A stretch of DNA of 64,000 nt from Sipunculus nudus (Eukaryota > Annelida > Sipuncula > Golfingiida > Sipunculidae): assembly GCA_026874595.1 (NCBI GenBank), contig CM049313.1, forward strand, positions 37,204,159-37,268,158, read 5' to 3'. Positions 33,903-43,700 of the stretch are shown here, one piece after another. Every line of letters begins with the position of its first letter. Within the stretch, counting starts at the first letter, position 1. A model generated the notes under the pieces. It saw only the letters and a program-made list of their open reading frames with translations. It was not told where the DNA came from and made no database searches. The position numbers and the translations under genes are program-made.

Positions 33903-34316
33903 ATGGCACAAGCAGCAAGCAATTCGTTCACAGATGCAGCTCCACCTCTCGACTTGTACGAGATATTGAACAACAGTGCACCGCCAGTACCTGCAGACAT
34001 CCCGCTACCTGAAGACATCCCGCTACCTACACCGAAAATAACTGTACCGGTTACCGTGGATGAAGTGTTGATGCCCCCACCACCCCCTCCGTCAACTGAA
34101 CCCAGTACTTCAGCACCTAAACCGCGCAAACGTAGGAGACCTGTACCTGCCAAAACACCGAAAAGAGAAACAAAGAGACGCACTTCTGCAGCTTCCAAAA
34201 AAATCTACACTGTTGTTGAAATCACCCAATTAATTGAAAACTACTTGGAACAAATCAACGACATCATCAAATGTGTAACGGAACAGATCGCTAGATTAGA
34301 AAAACTGGACTCATGA
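33903..34316 (+). CDS. 137-aa Pro-rich early-type protein with nuclear-localisation-like segment and coiled end
   Basis: Unrecognised. The N-terminal half is Pro/Ala-rich and acidic, with DIPLPEDIPLP in tandem and a PPPPPP run. The middle carries basic clusters KPRKRRRPVP and KRETKRR that look like nuclear localisation signals. The last 40 residues (VVEITQLIENYLEQIN..) form a predicted amphipathic helix or coiled coil. Kozak context is good (ACCATGG). Its stop overlaps the next start (ATGA). Dimerising nuclear protein is the natural guess; function unknown. Confidence 0.7.
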   Translation: MAQAASNSFTDAAPPLDLYEILNNSAPPVPADIPLPEDIPLPTPKITVPVTVDEVLMPPPPPPSTEPSTSAPKPRKRRRPVPAKTPKRETKRRTSAASKKIYTVVEITQLIENYLEQINDIIKCVTEQIARLEKLDS

Positions 34317-34579
34317 TTTATTTCACTCTACGTTATGGTGTTGAACCTTTGGAACAAAACCCTCACGTGAACATTCGCAAAATAATACGTGAAAAAAACC
34401 TCACCAATTATTTAGTACTGGGAATCGCCGCCTTCGACTTAAAATATCAACCCGGGACAATTATAGAACACACCTACTTGGCTCCAATCTACGATTCATC
34501 TGAATGGCGCTACATGAAAGAAAAGAAATTCACTAACCGGGAAATACTGAATAAACATTTACTTCAATTAGAGATATAA
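34313..34579 (+). CDS. 88-aa small early-cluster protein
   Basis: Unrecognised. A compact globular-looking product (MIYFTLRYGVEPLEQNP ... LLQLEI). The start overlaps the preceding stop by 4 bp (ATGA), suggesting coupled translation or reinitiation. The next gene begins 12 bp after its stop. Confidence 0.6.
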   Translation: MIYFTLRYGVEPLEQNPHVNIRKIIREKNLTNYLVLGIAAFDLKYQPGTIIEHTYLAPIYDSSEWRYMKEKKFTNREILNKHLLQLEI

Positions 34580-34591
34580 TAGCTTTTTTCA

Positions 34592-34969
34592 ATGGACCTA
34601 GACGAAAAAAGCCGTTACCCGTATTTGAACTATATCTTAACCGTAGGTGGAGTTAAAACTAGAACTCCCAGGAACCCTTTTGATCTTGAGAATACGGACA
34701 TCAATAGTTGGGATTTTTCTGGTGTATACAAACATTCCTTAGACAGGCAAAGAACACAATGTGTGATAATGAAAAAATATTGCGATTGTCGCAATAAGAT
34801 ATGTGTAGAGAGTATAGTAATTGATCCTATAAAAGATGTTGTGGATGGAACTATACATGTATTTTCTAAGTGGGAACCTATGAATGTGATAGGATCAACG
34901 AAAGGACGTTTTAGAAAGAAACTAGATATTCATCATTTTAAAATATTGAACAATGACTTCGTTTCATAA
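34592..34969 (+). CDS. 125-aa small early-cluster protein
   Basis: Unrecognised. It has a short Cys cluster (KKYCDCRNKICVE) and otherwise looks globular. It overlaps the following basic ORF by 17 bp. It is the last clear gene before the silent cassette array. Confidence 0.6.
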   Translation: MDLDEKSRYPYLNYILTVGGVKTRTPRNPFDLENTDINSWDFSGVYKHSLDRQRTQCVIMKKYCDCRNKICVESIVIDPIKDVVDGTIHVFSKWEPMNVIGSTKGRFRKKLDIHHFKILNNDFVS

Positions 34970-35123
34970 AGTTAAAAAACGTTATGTGAAAGTTAATGAT
35001 AAAATATATCAATTCGTCACAAAAGAAGTTTTATTGTTAAGAAGCAATCATAATATTTCTAGCTTAAGTATGCGTTGTGTAAAAAAGAAAAAAGATGTTC
35101 ATTTGAAAAAGCTGTGTAAATAA
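34953..35123 (+). CDS. Possible 56-aa basic protein
   Basis: A short ORF starting inside the end of the 125-aa gene. It begins MTSFHKVKKRYVKVNDK, has a weakly hydrophobic centre and ends in a Lys-rich tail. The overlap with its neighbour follows the pattern of the cluster. Without comparison it cannot be told from chance. Confidence 0.4.
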   Translation: MTSFHKVKKRYVKVNDKIYQFVTKEVLLLRSNHNISSLSMRCVKKKKDVHLKKLCK

Positions 35124-35179
35124 GTTGGAATAAAATTCATTTGTGTATTATATTTCCGGTCTCTGTTTTTCTTTACTCC

Positions 35180-35341
35180 CCCGGCCTGCGTGGTGCCGGC
35201 CGTGTCCTTGTTGAATGTGTACATGGCGTACGGTCTGGTGCTGCCTGTGGTTCCCCCGTCTTCTGCGCCCCAGGTGTGGCTGCCGCTGGTGGCCTCGCTG
35301 ATCGAGTATTCTTTGTCGTTGCCGCTGCTGCCTCCGTCCAT
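35180..35341 (-). other. Silent capsid cassette A (162 bp)
   Basis: A reverse-oriented homologue of the 23771-23938 segment of capsid gene 1. In that frame it has no stop (54 codons). From TGGGGCGCAGAAGACGG onward, the last 94 bp of homology are identical to the expressed copy. The first 24 bp also match, while the stretch between differs and is shorter by two codons. It is followed by GGAGTAAAGAAAAACAG, not by capsid sequence, so it is promoterless and cannot make capsid protein in place. Confidence 0.88.
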
Positions 35342-35374
35342 GGCGTCGGTCCAGCACACGGTGCGCTTTTCTCT
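35342..35374 (-). repeat. Spacer repeat of the cassette array
   Basis: The minus strand reads AGAGAAAAGCGCACCGTGTG then CTGGACCGACGCC. The same sequence plus one base separates B and C (35534-35567), and a diverged copy precedes C (35736-35755, TGTGCTGGACCGACGCC). The regular unit suggests the array grew by tandem duplication of cassette plus spacer. Confidence 0.82.
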
Positions 35375-35533
35375 CCCGGCCTGCGTGCCGCTGCCCGTGG
35401 CCTGGTCGAATGTGTACATGGCGTACGGTCTGGTGCTGTCTTTGGTTCCCCCGTCTGCTGTGCCCCATTTGTGGCTGCCGCCGCTTTCGGCCGTGGTGAC
35501 CGTGTATTCGTTGCCGCTGTCGCCTCCGTCCAT
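35375..35533 (-). other. Silent capsid cassette B (159 bp)
   Basis: The second silent copy, 53 codons without stop. It keeps ATGGACGGAGGC, AGCACCAGACCGTACGCCAT and ACGCAGGCCGGG but differs between them, encoding for example TFDQATGSGTQAG where the expressed copy has TFNKDTAGTTQAG. It is separated from A by a 33-bp spacer. Confidence 0.88.
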
Positions 35534-35567
35534 GGCGTCGGTCCAGCACACGGTGCGCTTTTCTCTC

Positions 35568-35735
35568 CCCGGCCTGCGTGCTGCTGGCCGCGTCCTTGTC
35601 GAATGTGTACATGGCGTACGGTCTGGTGCTGTCTTTGGTTCCCCCGTCTGCTGTGCCCCATTTGTGGCCGCCGCTGGTCTCGGCCTTGCTGGTCGTGTAT
35701 TCTATGTTGCCGTCGCTGCTTTCGCCTCCGGTCAT
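35568..35735 (-). other. Silent capsid cassette C (168 bp)
   Basis: The third silent copy, 56 codons without stop, the same length as the expressed copy. It shares ATAGAATACACG and GCCGAGACCAGCGGCGGCC with the expressed copy, where A and B differ. Its second half is of the B type (ACAGCAGACGGGGGAACCAAA). The 34-bp spacer between B and C is one base longer than the A/B spacer, so B and C are not in one frame. Confidence 0.88.
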
Positions 35736-35782
35736 GGCGTCGGTCCAGCACAGTGTGCACCCCCAAAAAATTGGCAGTGAAA

Positions 35783-35916
35783 GTGGCAGATAAACCGGAT
35801 TGAGAGTGAAAGTGGCAGATAAACCGGATTGAGAGTGAAAGTGGCAGATAAACCGGATTAATCAAAAAGTGGCAGATAAACCGGATTGGCAGTAAAAGTG
35901 GCAGATAAACCGGATT
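35783..35916 (+). repeat. Right subterminal iteron array
   Basis: Five perfect copies of the 19-mer GTGGCAGATAAACCGGATT start at 35783, 35812, 35841, 35869 and 35898, spaced 28-29 bp, with GAGAGTGAAA-type spacers. One more perfect copy (35960) and one variant (35921) are in the terminal repeat. They could be binding sites for integrase or a replication initiator. Confidence 0.85.
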
Positions 35917-35917
35917 G

Positions 35918-36008
35918 AAAGTGGCAGTTACGGCGGATTGGGGTGCTGTGACGTCACGGGTGGCAGATAAACCGGATTATTTTGGCAACTAAATGTCTAT
36001 ACACTACT
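35918..36008 (-). repeat. Right terminal inverted repeat (91 bp perfect)
   Basis: Exact complement of 2497-2587, ending GTCTATACACTACT. It includes the GTGACGTCAC palindrome near 35949-35958. Confidence 0.92.
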
Positions 36009-36014
36009 TCCTCC
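36009..36014. repeat. 6-bp target-site duplication, right copy (TCCTCC)
   Basis: It immediately follows the right terminus and is identical to 2491-2496. Confidence 0.9.
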
Positions 36015-37274
36015 ATCTGTTTACAGCCTGTATTATAACTCAAAACCCTTGTCTGCATGTTTTTGCAATAATTATTTTAAGAATATTCTTTAAAAATGCT
36101 CTTTGGTCGGAAGTAAATAAACAGATATTCCGCCCATTTTGTGTAAATTAATAGTTATATATCATGTAAAACATATTAACTTATTGCAACTCTTATGCAT
36201 TTTTTATGCTGAAATACTGTGGATGGCGTCATCCTGGCTCTGCTGGACAGTACATTTCTCCAGTGTAAACTGCTGTGTTGCATGAATGGGTTGGTCAGGC
36301 TGGACGCTAGGGGGCCCTTGGTTGTTTGCCTGCAGTTTATTAAACAGGCAGTCATTTACTGCCTCCACACATGGGAGTATCAGTATTAGCGATATCCCGT
36401 GTTGAACCGTTGTGGTGCTCAACAGGCCTGGTTTTTGGCCATTTGGATATTGCTTCGTTTGAAGATGGACTTTTTAGTATCATGAATGGCTCCTATGCAG
36501 CCCCAGGGCAGCACCTACACTCGTACTTGCACTCGTTCTCGCACTGAGTGATTTATTGATTTGGAGACACACCAACATCGCTTCACGATAAGTATTCTGT
36601 TTATATTAATATGGGTGTCTCACTTGGACAGACTTTTATGTGAACCTAAACATGTTGTATTCTTGTATATATTGTATATAATGATTTGTTTATTATAAAT
36701 ATTATCATTTAACAAGTCTTTCTTCAGTTGAGTTGGTTGTGTGTGGAACCGGGATGAAAATTTAATTACACATAACAGCTGTAAAAGCTCCTGCAACATT
36801 TCGACAAGAAAGGTTTACACTGTTTTACTTGTATAAAAAATTATCCAGGGTAAACATGCAGACACAAGTACTGGGACGGACTATAGTATACATGTTCACC
36901 TTTTACCTCATATTTTGGTAATATTTTAGGATTCATGTAATGGAGAATTAAGAGGCATGTTGATGTCATATCATCAGGCATGTCATGGCTTATGTTGATT
37001 ACTACTAAAATGAGACGGTCTGTCAGTTTAGACCCTTCTTCAGGTTCTTGGAAATGTAGACCAGATTCTATACTCGGGCCCTTTTTTTGCAATTTTATTT
37101 TGTTTGAAAAATCAATTCTAGTTAAATTCAAATTAATGTGAAAACTATGTTTCATAAACCAACACCATTAGTTACAACAGACTCCTCTTAATAAATAACG
37201 AAAATGAAATAAAATCACAAAGTACAATATTCGAAAGATGCACGTGGGCGATAAAACAAGTTTTTGCATGATAC
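36015..37274. other. MBD intron 1, part right of the insertion
   Basis: AT-rich noncoding host sequence between the element and exon 1 of the minus-strand MBD gene. No gene or clear repeat is recognised. Without the element the intron would be about 3.0 kb. Confidence 0.65.
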
Positions 37275-37384
37275 CTGATATAATAGACATCTGTTTTGCC
37301 CGCTGAGAGCCCCGACTTCCGGATGATTTCCTCTCTGTGCCATCCAGGAGGCAGACCGTTCACCTCGTTCCTCCTCTTCTCCAT
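37275..37384 (-). CDS. MBD2/3-like methyl-CpG-binding protein, exon 1
   Basis: The minus strand starts MEKRRNEVNGLPPGWHREE and continues through IIRKSGLSAGKTDVYYI, the first half of a methyl-CpG-binding domain; the GLPPGWxRE and RKSGLSAGKxDVYY motifs are diagnostic of the MBD2/3 group. It ends at ATCAG|GTATC, a consensus donor in phase 2 that joins exactly to exon 2 at 762. Starting the protein directly with the MBD is MBD3-like, lacking the long Gly/Arg N-terminus of vertebrate MBD2. The gene product would act in NuRD-type chromatin repression. Confidence 0.93.
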
Positions 37385-37580
37385 TTTTGATGCCTTAATT
37401 AGAGAAATTAACTAAACTTTAGCACAATGCAAGATCGGTGTCGCGACCACAACAAGCGAATCCCTTAATTAATATTCATGATGAACTGCCTTCTACCGGC
37501 AGTGCTGCCATCTGTTGGGGATAAGAGAAATCAAAAGTCACCATCGCCAGGCGGGAGTTGAAGTAAAACTGTGACAATAA
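37385..37580 (-). promoter_or_regulatory. Probable 5' leader and promoter region of the MBD gene
   Basis: Sequence directly upstream (on the minus strand) of the MBD start codon, with some CpG sites (TCGGTGTCGCGACC). No TATA box was identified, as is common for such genes. The assignment rests on position. Confidence 0.4.
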
Positions 37581-37922
37581 GGCCAAAAAAATAAAAAGGT
37601 ATGGTTCTCAGGCACCGCCCGCATCAATTTTAAACCCCCGCATCAAAAATTTTTATTTTGATTTTCAATAGAAACTCAACAATTTTGAGCTGCAGCCGTT
37701 TAGACATTTCTTTCAAGAGGTTAAAATCATACAATTTCCTTTGTTATGTAGTGCTTTTACCTGTTTAGCAAAATAAATATTTTATTATCATGCTTTTTCC
37801 TTATCATTTGATATTTTTATCGAAACATACCAAAAAAATAAAAATTAAAAAAAAAACCGCCCGCCCGCATTGATTTATGAAAAATAGTGCCTGAGAACCA
37901 TACCTTTGTTTTTATTTTGGCC
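37581..37922. repeat. 342-bp inverted-repeat element (MITE-like)
   Basis: GGCCAAAAAAATAAAAAGGTATGG... at the left end is complementary to ...CCATACCTTTGTTTTTATTTTGGCC at the right end. The pairing arms contain GGTTCTCAGGCAC/GTGCCTGAGAACC and CGCCCGCAT-type blocks, with an AT-rich centre. No coding capacity. Confidence 0.7.
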
Positions 37923-39180
37923 TAATTGGGCGGGGTTTTTTTGTGGAACATCTCAGAAGAAATCGATTTTGAAAAAAAAAATTCACCGACAAATAACGTT
38001 CCAAGGAAGATGTAACCAGGCTAGTTCCCTCACTAATATTCTGCCAAACACTGGTTTAGCTTGGCATAGGCCTGCAATAGGCCAGGGTAACGAAGTAATA
38101 TGCTTGCCAGACCAACAAGCGTGAACAAGACGGTCCTCATTTTCTTAAAAGAAGGAATCAAATAAACCAGATTTGTTCTGTTTGTTGGGATTCAAGCGCT
38201 GTTGGTCATATTTTAAGAAAGATTAGATATATTGTGCATGTTCTCACTAAGTTGATAATTAAATAGATAAGTCAGTCTTTTAAAACTATGAATAAGATGG
38301 AGCAAGTATTTAGAGGAAAATTCTTTAAGATTGTCACAGACGAGAGAACTAGAGGGCATAGTGAGACATTTTAAACCAAGGCTTCATAAAGGGCTGCTCA
38401 TATAAAAAGAAAAACTGTGCTTTAAATAACACTAGCTGCCCCCACGTGGAAAATCCACGGGTCTGTCTGATGCATATTTTTGTAATGAGCTGATAGGAAC
38501 TAAACGACGCATATTTTAATCCTTAGTTTTTTGCAGGAACTTTTGTCATGTATTTCACTTATATGATATAAAGATTACTTCTGCTAGAATTCTCTAGGAA
38601 CACCCTCCACCAAAATATTAACATAGAAAGAAAAGTTATTCTATTCCAGAAATCGCACAAAAAATAAAATTTGGAAAGAGACGTAAGGCATATATAAGGT
38701 GTACGAATTTTTAAGTGAGAATTTTTTTCCCCCGATAAACAACGTAGGTCCGACAGCTTCATTGCTTGAGAAATATCGTAGATATAACGTTTTTATAAAG
38801 AAGCATTCTATCGTGAAATTATATGAAAGATGCTTTGTATTAGTTGAAGCTCAGGCGACATCGTGAAACACGATGTTTATTCAGTGTAGTCAGTTGATGG
38901 TATAGTCTAAGGCATGTTAACAGACACAAGCGTTATTTGTATACACATTCATATGTCATGGAAGTCGCTTGTACGCAAACGTACAGCTGCCAATGTGAAA
39001 AAGATAGGCCCAGAAAAATCTAATCCAACAGTATTAAATTTTGGTTTAAGTACTGTAAATTGTCATGAAATAAGCAGGTCTGATGCAAAATGGACAACTT
39101 CCCCAGGTACAAAGAAACCTCTTCAGCCTCGGTTCTTTGCATTGTCTTTCAGCAAATTAACGCAAAATGTATTATACATA
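37923..39180. other. Noncoding host sequence
   Basis: No gene, RNA or clear repeat recognised. Short ORFs in it have no protein-like character. Confidence 0.5.
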
Positions 39181-40710
39181 TTTTGCTGAAACTTTGTAGA
39201 GGGGTATAGAGTTAAACTGCATCCGTAATCCATTACATTTTTGGAGGTAATCGGAATCACCATAATATATTTTTTTCTTAAGTGCCATAATCACAATTCC
39301 ACAAGGGAATAATTTAAAGGGGCTATTCCTTTTTCCCCGAGTAGAAGTCGCCCATTCGTATGCAGTTGTTCTGCCACTCGCCTGGTGAACCCATGTTTCT
39401 GAACCATGAAAGTGTTTTACATGAAACGTGCACGTATGAACGAACGACTGATTACTAGATTCTGGCTGGGGTCTCAAAGTCCCCAAGAGATTTGGGACCC
39501 TTAGAAGTGTGTGCAATCCCCCCCCCCCCCCCCCCCGGGGCTTCCTTTTGAAAAAAAAAACTTTATTCAAACAACCCATAAATCGGCCGAACTATTAAAA
39601 CCATAGTTATAATTGAAATATACTTCTGAATGTAAAAAAAATCTCAGCTCTTTATGTCCACTCAACGGAAAAGTGCTCCCTATTAAAAGATTCATGTAGA
39701 CGTGTTTGGCGCTTGAATTTAAAATCTTTACTTCCTTTTGACAGAGTAAAATTTCTTAACAGGCGATATAACGGAAATGGGGTTCAGTGTGGATAACAGG
39801 TCGCCTCCTGAAAAAGGGTGACAGGCGAAAAATGTTTTGCTGAACATTTGTACAGGTTTAGGGTAAAGACCTATCAATAGTCCACTTCATTTTGGAGGTA
39901 ATAAGAATCACCATGATATATATTTTCGTATAAACCATTATGACAAAGGACCATTCCTTTGTCCCCCTGTGGAAGCCACCCATTCGTATTTATTTGTTCA
40001 GTCACTCGCAAGGTGAACTCGTGTTACTGAAGCCTGACATTGTTCACACATGAAACGCATACACGTTAACACATGCATGAATGATATTAAAGGAGATTCT
40101 GGTGGAGGTCTGTATACACCCTGACTACAGATTCTAGTTTGTTATCAATTTAAAGATGTACTGGTGATATTTTTTTTCATGTTCCACCGTCCCTACAGAC
40201 AATAGATCTTAACAAATATATGTGCCCCCCCCCCCCCCAGACCCCACCCCCACCCAACCCGAATGATAATGAAGTTGTGGGGCTTCTTTTTGAAAAAAAA
40301 AAAAACTTCATAAAACACATGACTTGGCCGAACATTTGAAACCATGGTTATCATGGAAAGATATTTTTGAATGTATAAAAATCAACATACCTGTAAATCA
40401 TAAAAAAAATTGTCAAACGGTGGTCACATCACTGGACTCAGTGCCCATTGTTGACTTAACAGAAAGGCCCTCGCATTGAAAGCGGAGTCATGTGGTCTTT
40501 GGATTAAAACCTTTACTTCCTTTTGAGAGAAAAATAAAATCCTTTTGAGGCGTTACAATGGATATGGGGGATCCATGGGGATTATAGTGGATCCGCGTGA
40601 CTGCGTATTGCACGGAAATGCCTTTTGGGCAGGACATGCGCCCTGGCCACGGTCTTAAAAGGCCAGTAAAAATCCCCGAGGAGCCTCCTGAATAAGCGTC
40701 ACAGGCATGG
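39181..40710. repeat. Diverged tandem duplication (two copies, about 650 and 870 bp)
   Basis: Copy 1 (39181-39829) and copy 2 (39835-40710) share ordered blocks: TTTTGCTGAA..TTTGTA, GGAGGTAAT..GAATCACCAT, CCCATTCGTAT, GGGGCTTC.TTTTGAAAAAA and GCCTCCTGAA. Both contain a poly-C tract (39518-39535 and 40226-40238). Probably two copies of an unknown interspersed repeat. Confidence 0.65.
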
Positions 40711-43700
40711 AGGACCTTGCAGCACAAAAGAAATAGGGGCACCTAATGGGGAAATATTAAAATTATTAAATATTTAGCTTAATAGGACATAATCCCGCAA
40801 AGTAAAACAAACTTGTCCAAGGAGAGCGCACAACCGATACGTCTGCCGAATTTGGAGAGTCAAATCAGAACGAAAGCAGGTAAAACGTGGTCTAGAAAAA
40901 CCCAACTCCGTATTAATTATATGAAGCTAGGCTAAGAGCTTGGAACAGCCTGTCGTAATTTGTATTGGACAGTGGGTCTGTGAACCAATTCAGACCTATG
41001 CATCTTAATGCGAAACATCGTTTTAAAAATTATTGGTTCCCATAGAAGGATAAGCCGACTAATACACGACTAAGCAGGCATTTTATTGGGCTGGTAAGCC
41101 TATAAATTTCGCTGGCCGTGGACTCTCCAATGTCAGGGGACCGAAATGGCACTAATAGGCTAAAGGGTCTTCTGATACCCGTGACCACTTAATTGCCTCC
41201 CCCGGGAGTGTATGCTTACATTAAACAAACTTTCTCATTGCCATTCGTATGTGTGTTTGTGTGTTTGTACACAACATATATCACACGATAATGAACGGAA
41301 TCTCTTGAAATTTGAAATTTTTGGGCATATCGGGAATGGGCCACGGAAGGAGCGAATACATATTGGTTTGGATCCAGAACATGATCCGGAATCAGGAATG
41401 TCATCAAGGTATATTCACAAATGTAGTCACTTATGCACGAATGAACCTGACAATATTGGTCGAATAAGTGAATGCAAACACGGGTTTTGGAGCATCGCGG
41501 TTGTAAATTAAAAATATCGTGATTGCAGATAATGAATCACAGCCTCGCACCACATTATATCGCAACACACAATGCTTTTTTTTAAATATCGTAGCTATAC
41601 AGCTAAATTTAACGTGTAAGGCTATATCATAACAGTCACCGAGGAAGCCAAACAAAAACCAATTTAATCGCTCATACTGTGTAAAAGAGTTTTTAAAATT
41701 TTCCCATATAACCAGGAAAATTGCATGCATATTTTAAGACTAAGGCAATGCCTTAAGAATATAAAAATCAGATAAATTTAGGGGCTTTTGTGTCGCTTGA
41801 TTTTTGTGGATACAATATTATGAAACACCATAAGATACACTAAGAAGGAATTTTCTTCGATGACGTCACCGCCACGTCCGCTTTTGCGGCTTATTTGCCT
41901 TTCATGTTTGACAAGTCAGACTCGAAATAACAAAAAACTGCTTATATTTATTGATATAGGCGAAGATGATAGGAATAATTACATCACAATTCTACATATT
42001 ATATTACCTGGTTAAGATCAATATCAACAAAATCAATACTTTAAATAGGGAGCATTTTGCACTATCAATTGAGTTTACAGAGAATATTAGTTTTTTTATT
42101 TACATCACAACTAAATGTAAAAATTACGATCCGTTGGCCTCCATTGGTGTGGATTACCCATAACAAAACCATACAGCGTCCGAAAATAACTTGTTCTGCT
42201 GAATTACTGAAGGAAGATGCACCCATACGACTCTTAAATAATTTTAGTTTTTCCAAAAAGACATGCCCCTTAACAAACCACTATTAAAACCAGACATTTA
42301 GGTTTGTTTAAGCGATGTCAAGTGCCATAACTCTTACATTCATCACCATAATGATTATTCAATTTCCAAATGCTGTCATATGGCGGAAATAAAAGCTGTC
42401 TTAACTGTAAGCCTACCTTGTAATAGACAGAATCGGAAAAACCCCTTGTAATATCAATATCAACATCAGAGGAATTTTGTTGAGGTATTCGTGTGTTTCT
42501 ATGTGTCTCATTATATAAAAGTAATGATTTTGTTTCGATGTCATTAAGGATGAAAAAATATCTTGTACTTTTGTAATTTGTCTATTTTTATCATATTTAA
42601 TCACTCGCAGTTAAACGTGTTGTCAAGTATTTGTTGTGTACAATATCTAGAAATTAACCCTCAATTTTCATGAAAAATAAACAGAAAGATAAATTGTTTT
42701 CATCTCTTTCATTTAAGAAAAAAATGGACACTAAAAAAACTGAATCGCTAAGACATAGAGAACATTGGAGATGGGTGAGGTATACCCGTGGGTTTGTCCG
42801 AGCTTTCGGAAGAAACCCGCAGAGTTCAAGACCTTAATTAAACCATTCTGAGATGTCACACGCACTACGTTTTAATTTCCGGCACAGCTTGGAATTCCTC
42901 CAGCACATTTTGGTCATCATTCGGCGGTCTTAATCTCGTCACTCTGGTCAGAATGGGAATCAAAAGAGTACGGCTCTGCTGGCTTTGGTTTATAAGCGAT
43001 GAAATACACCGTGGCTTCTTCATAACTGCAAAGAAGAGGGCAATGAAAATAGTCCGTTCAAATATGTTGGTTTAGAAATGTTTCAAGGCAAATAACGTAA
43101 ACATGGGTGTTTTTGTTGGACTTCATGGTATACATAATATATTGTGAGCATACAAATTTGCAATATAAATAGGTGTTTCCTTTATATATAACAACTTTTG
43201 ATATTTAGGTTTGACAGTTGAGACAGTAGTCCCGGCCATCCCCACAATTCCAAACCGAAACCTCTGGCGCAAGGATGTAATCTTATGTGATTCAGCATAA
43301 CATGAATCGCCGTCGCGGAGTATGAACATTTTAAAAATTGAAAATATCCTTTTTTTATGTATTTACCATTCAATATACAGACATAATATCTGAAATGTTT
43401 AAAATAACACGCACTATATTGCTTGATTGATATTCCTTTTTTCCTCCAGAAACTGAAGATTACAGTCAGTATTTGTACAAAAGTATTATATGAATAAACA
43501 AAATACATGTACATGTAAACAGAAAAAATGGGATAAATATCCTGTAACAATATAAACAGAGTATACAGGTTCAATCAACAGCGATCATTATAGAAATTTG
43601 CACACTACACAGTATAAAGTGAGAGGGTAGGAGACAATACAGAACTATGGGTCTGAAAATTATACACAATGTTGTCTTAAATGGGACAGAGAACACCGCA

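Larger units (their letters stand above)
2497..36008. mobile_element. Polinton/Maverick (adintovirus-like) endogenous dsDNA virus, 33.5 kb, apparently intact
   Basis: The element is bounded by perfect 91-bp inverted repeats and an exact 6-bp target duplication. It encodes the diagnostic set: family B DNA polymerase with protein-primed-type architecture, a FtsK/HerA-like packaging ATPase, an RVE integrase with a chromodomain, double-jelly-roll major capsid proteins and penton-like proteins. Polintons are typically 15-25 kb (family knowledge), so this one is large, partly because capsid and penton-like genes are duplicated and several long low-complexity proteins are present. The major ORFs are uninterrupted, which suggests recent insertion or selection. 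No adenain-type protease was recognised. The element sits in an intron of a minus-strand MBD2/3-like gene; the inferred empty site reads GGTCC-TCCTCC-ATCTG. Confidence 0.93.

Noticed and set aside
35099-35551. 150-aa minus-strand ORF covering cassettes B and A as an independent gene
   Set aside because: It has no promoter motif or TATA box, begins inside a spacer, and its frame does not include cassette C. The cassettes are better explained as a silent archive, although expression cannot be excluded.
23771-35735. Diversity-generating retroelement (DGR) as explanation for capsid variation
   Set aside because: The element has no reverse transcriptase, there are three donors instead of one template repeat, and the differences include codon-length indels and non-adenine changes.
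35180-35735. Assembly artefact producing the cassette copies
   Set aside because: The copies differ from each other and from the expressed segment, sit in opposite orientation with regular spacers, and flow into iterons. A collapse or misjoin would give identical copies. It still deserves checking with reads.
35141-35803. Plus-strand ORFs across the cassette array
   Set aside because: They are antisense shadows of the GC-rich cassettes.
35783-35978. CRISPR-like regular repeats
   Set aside because: 19-bp repeats with about 10-bp similar spacers lie within the terminal region of a eukaryotic element; spacers are not unique and no cas genes exist. They are iterons.
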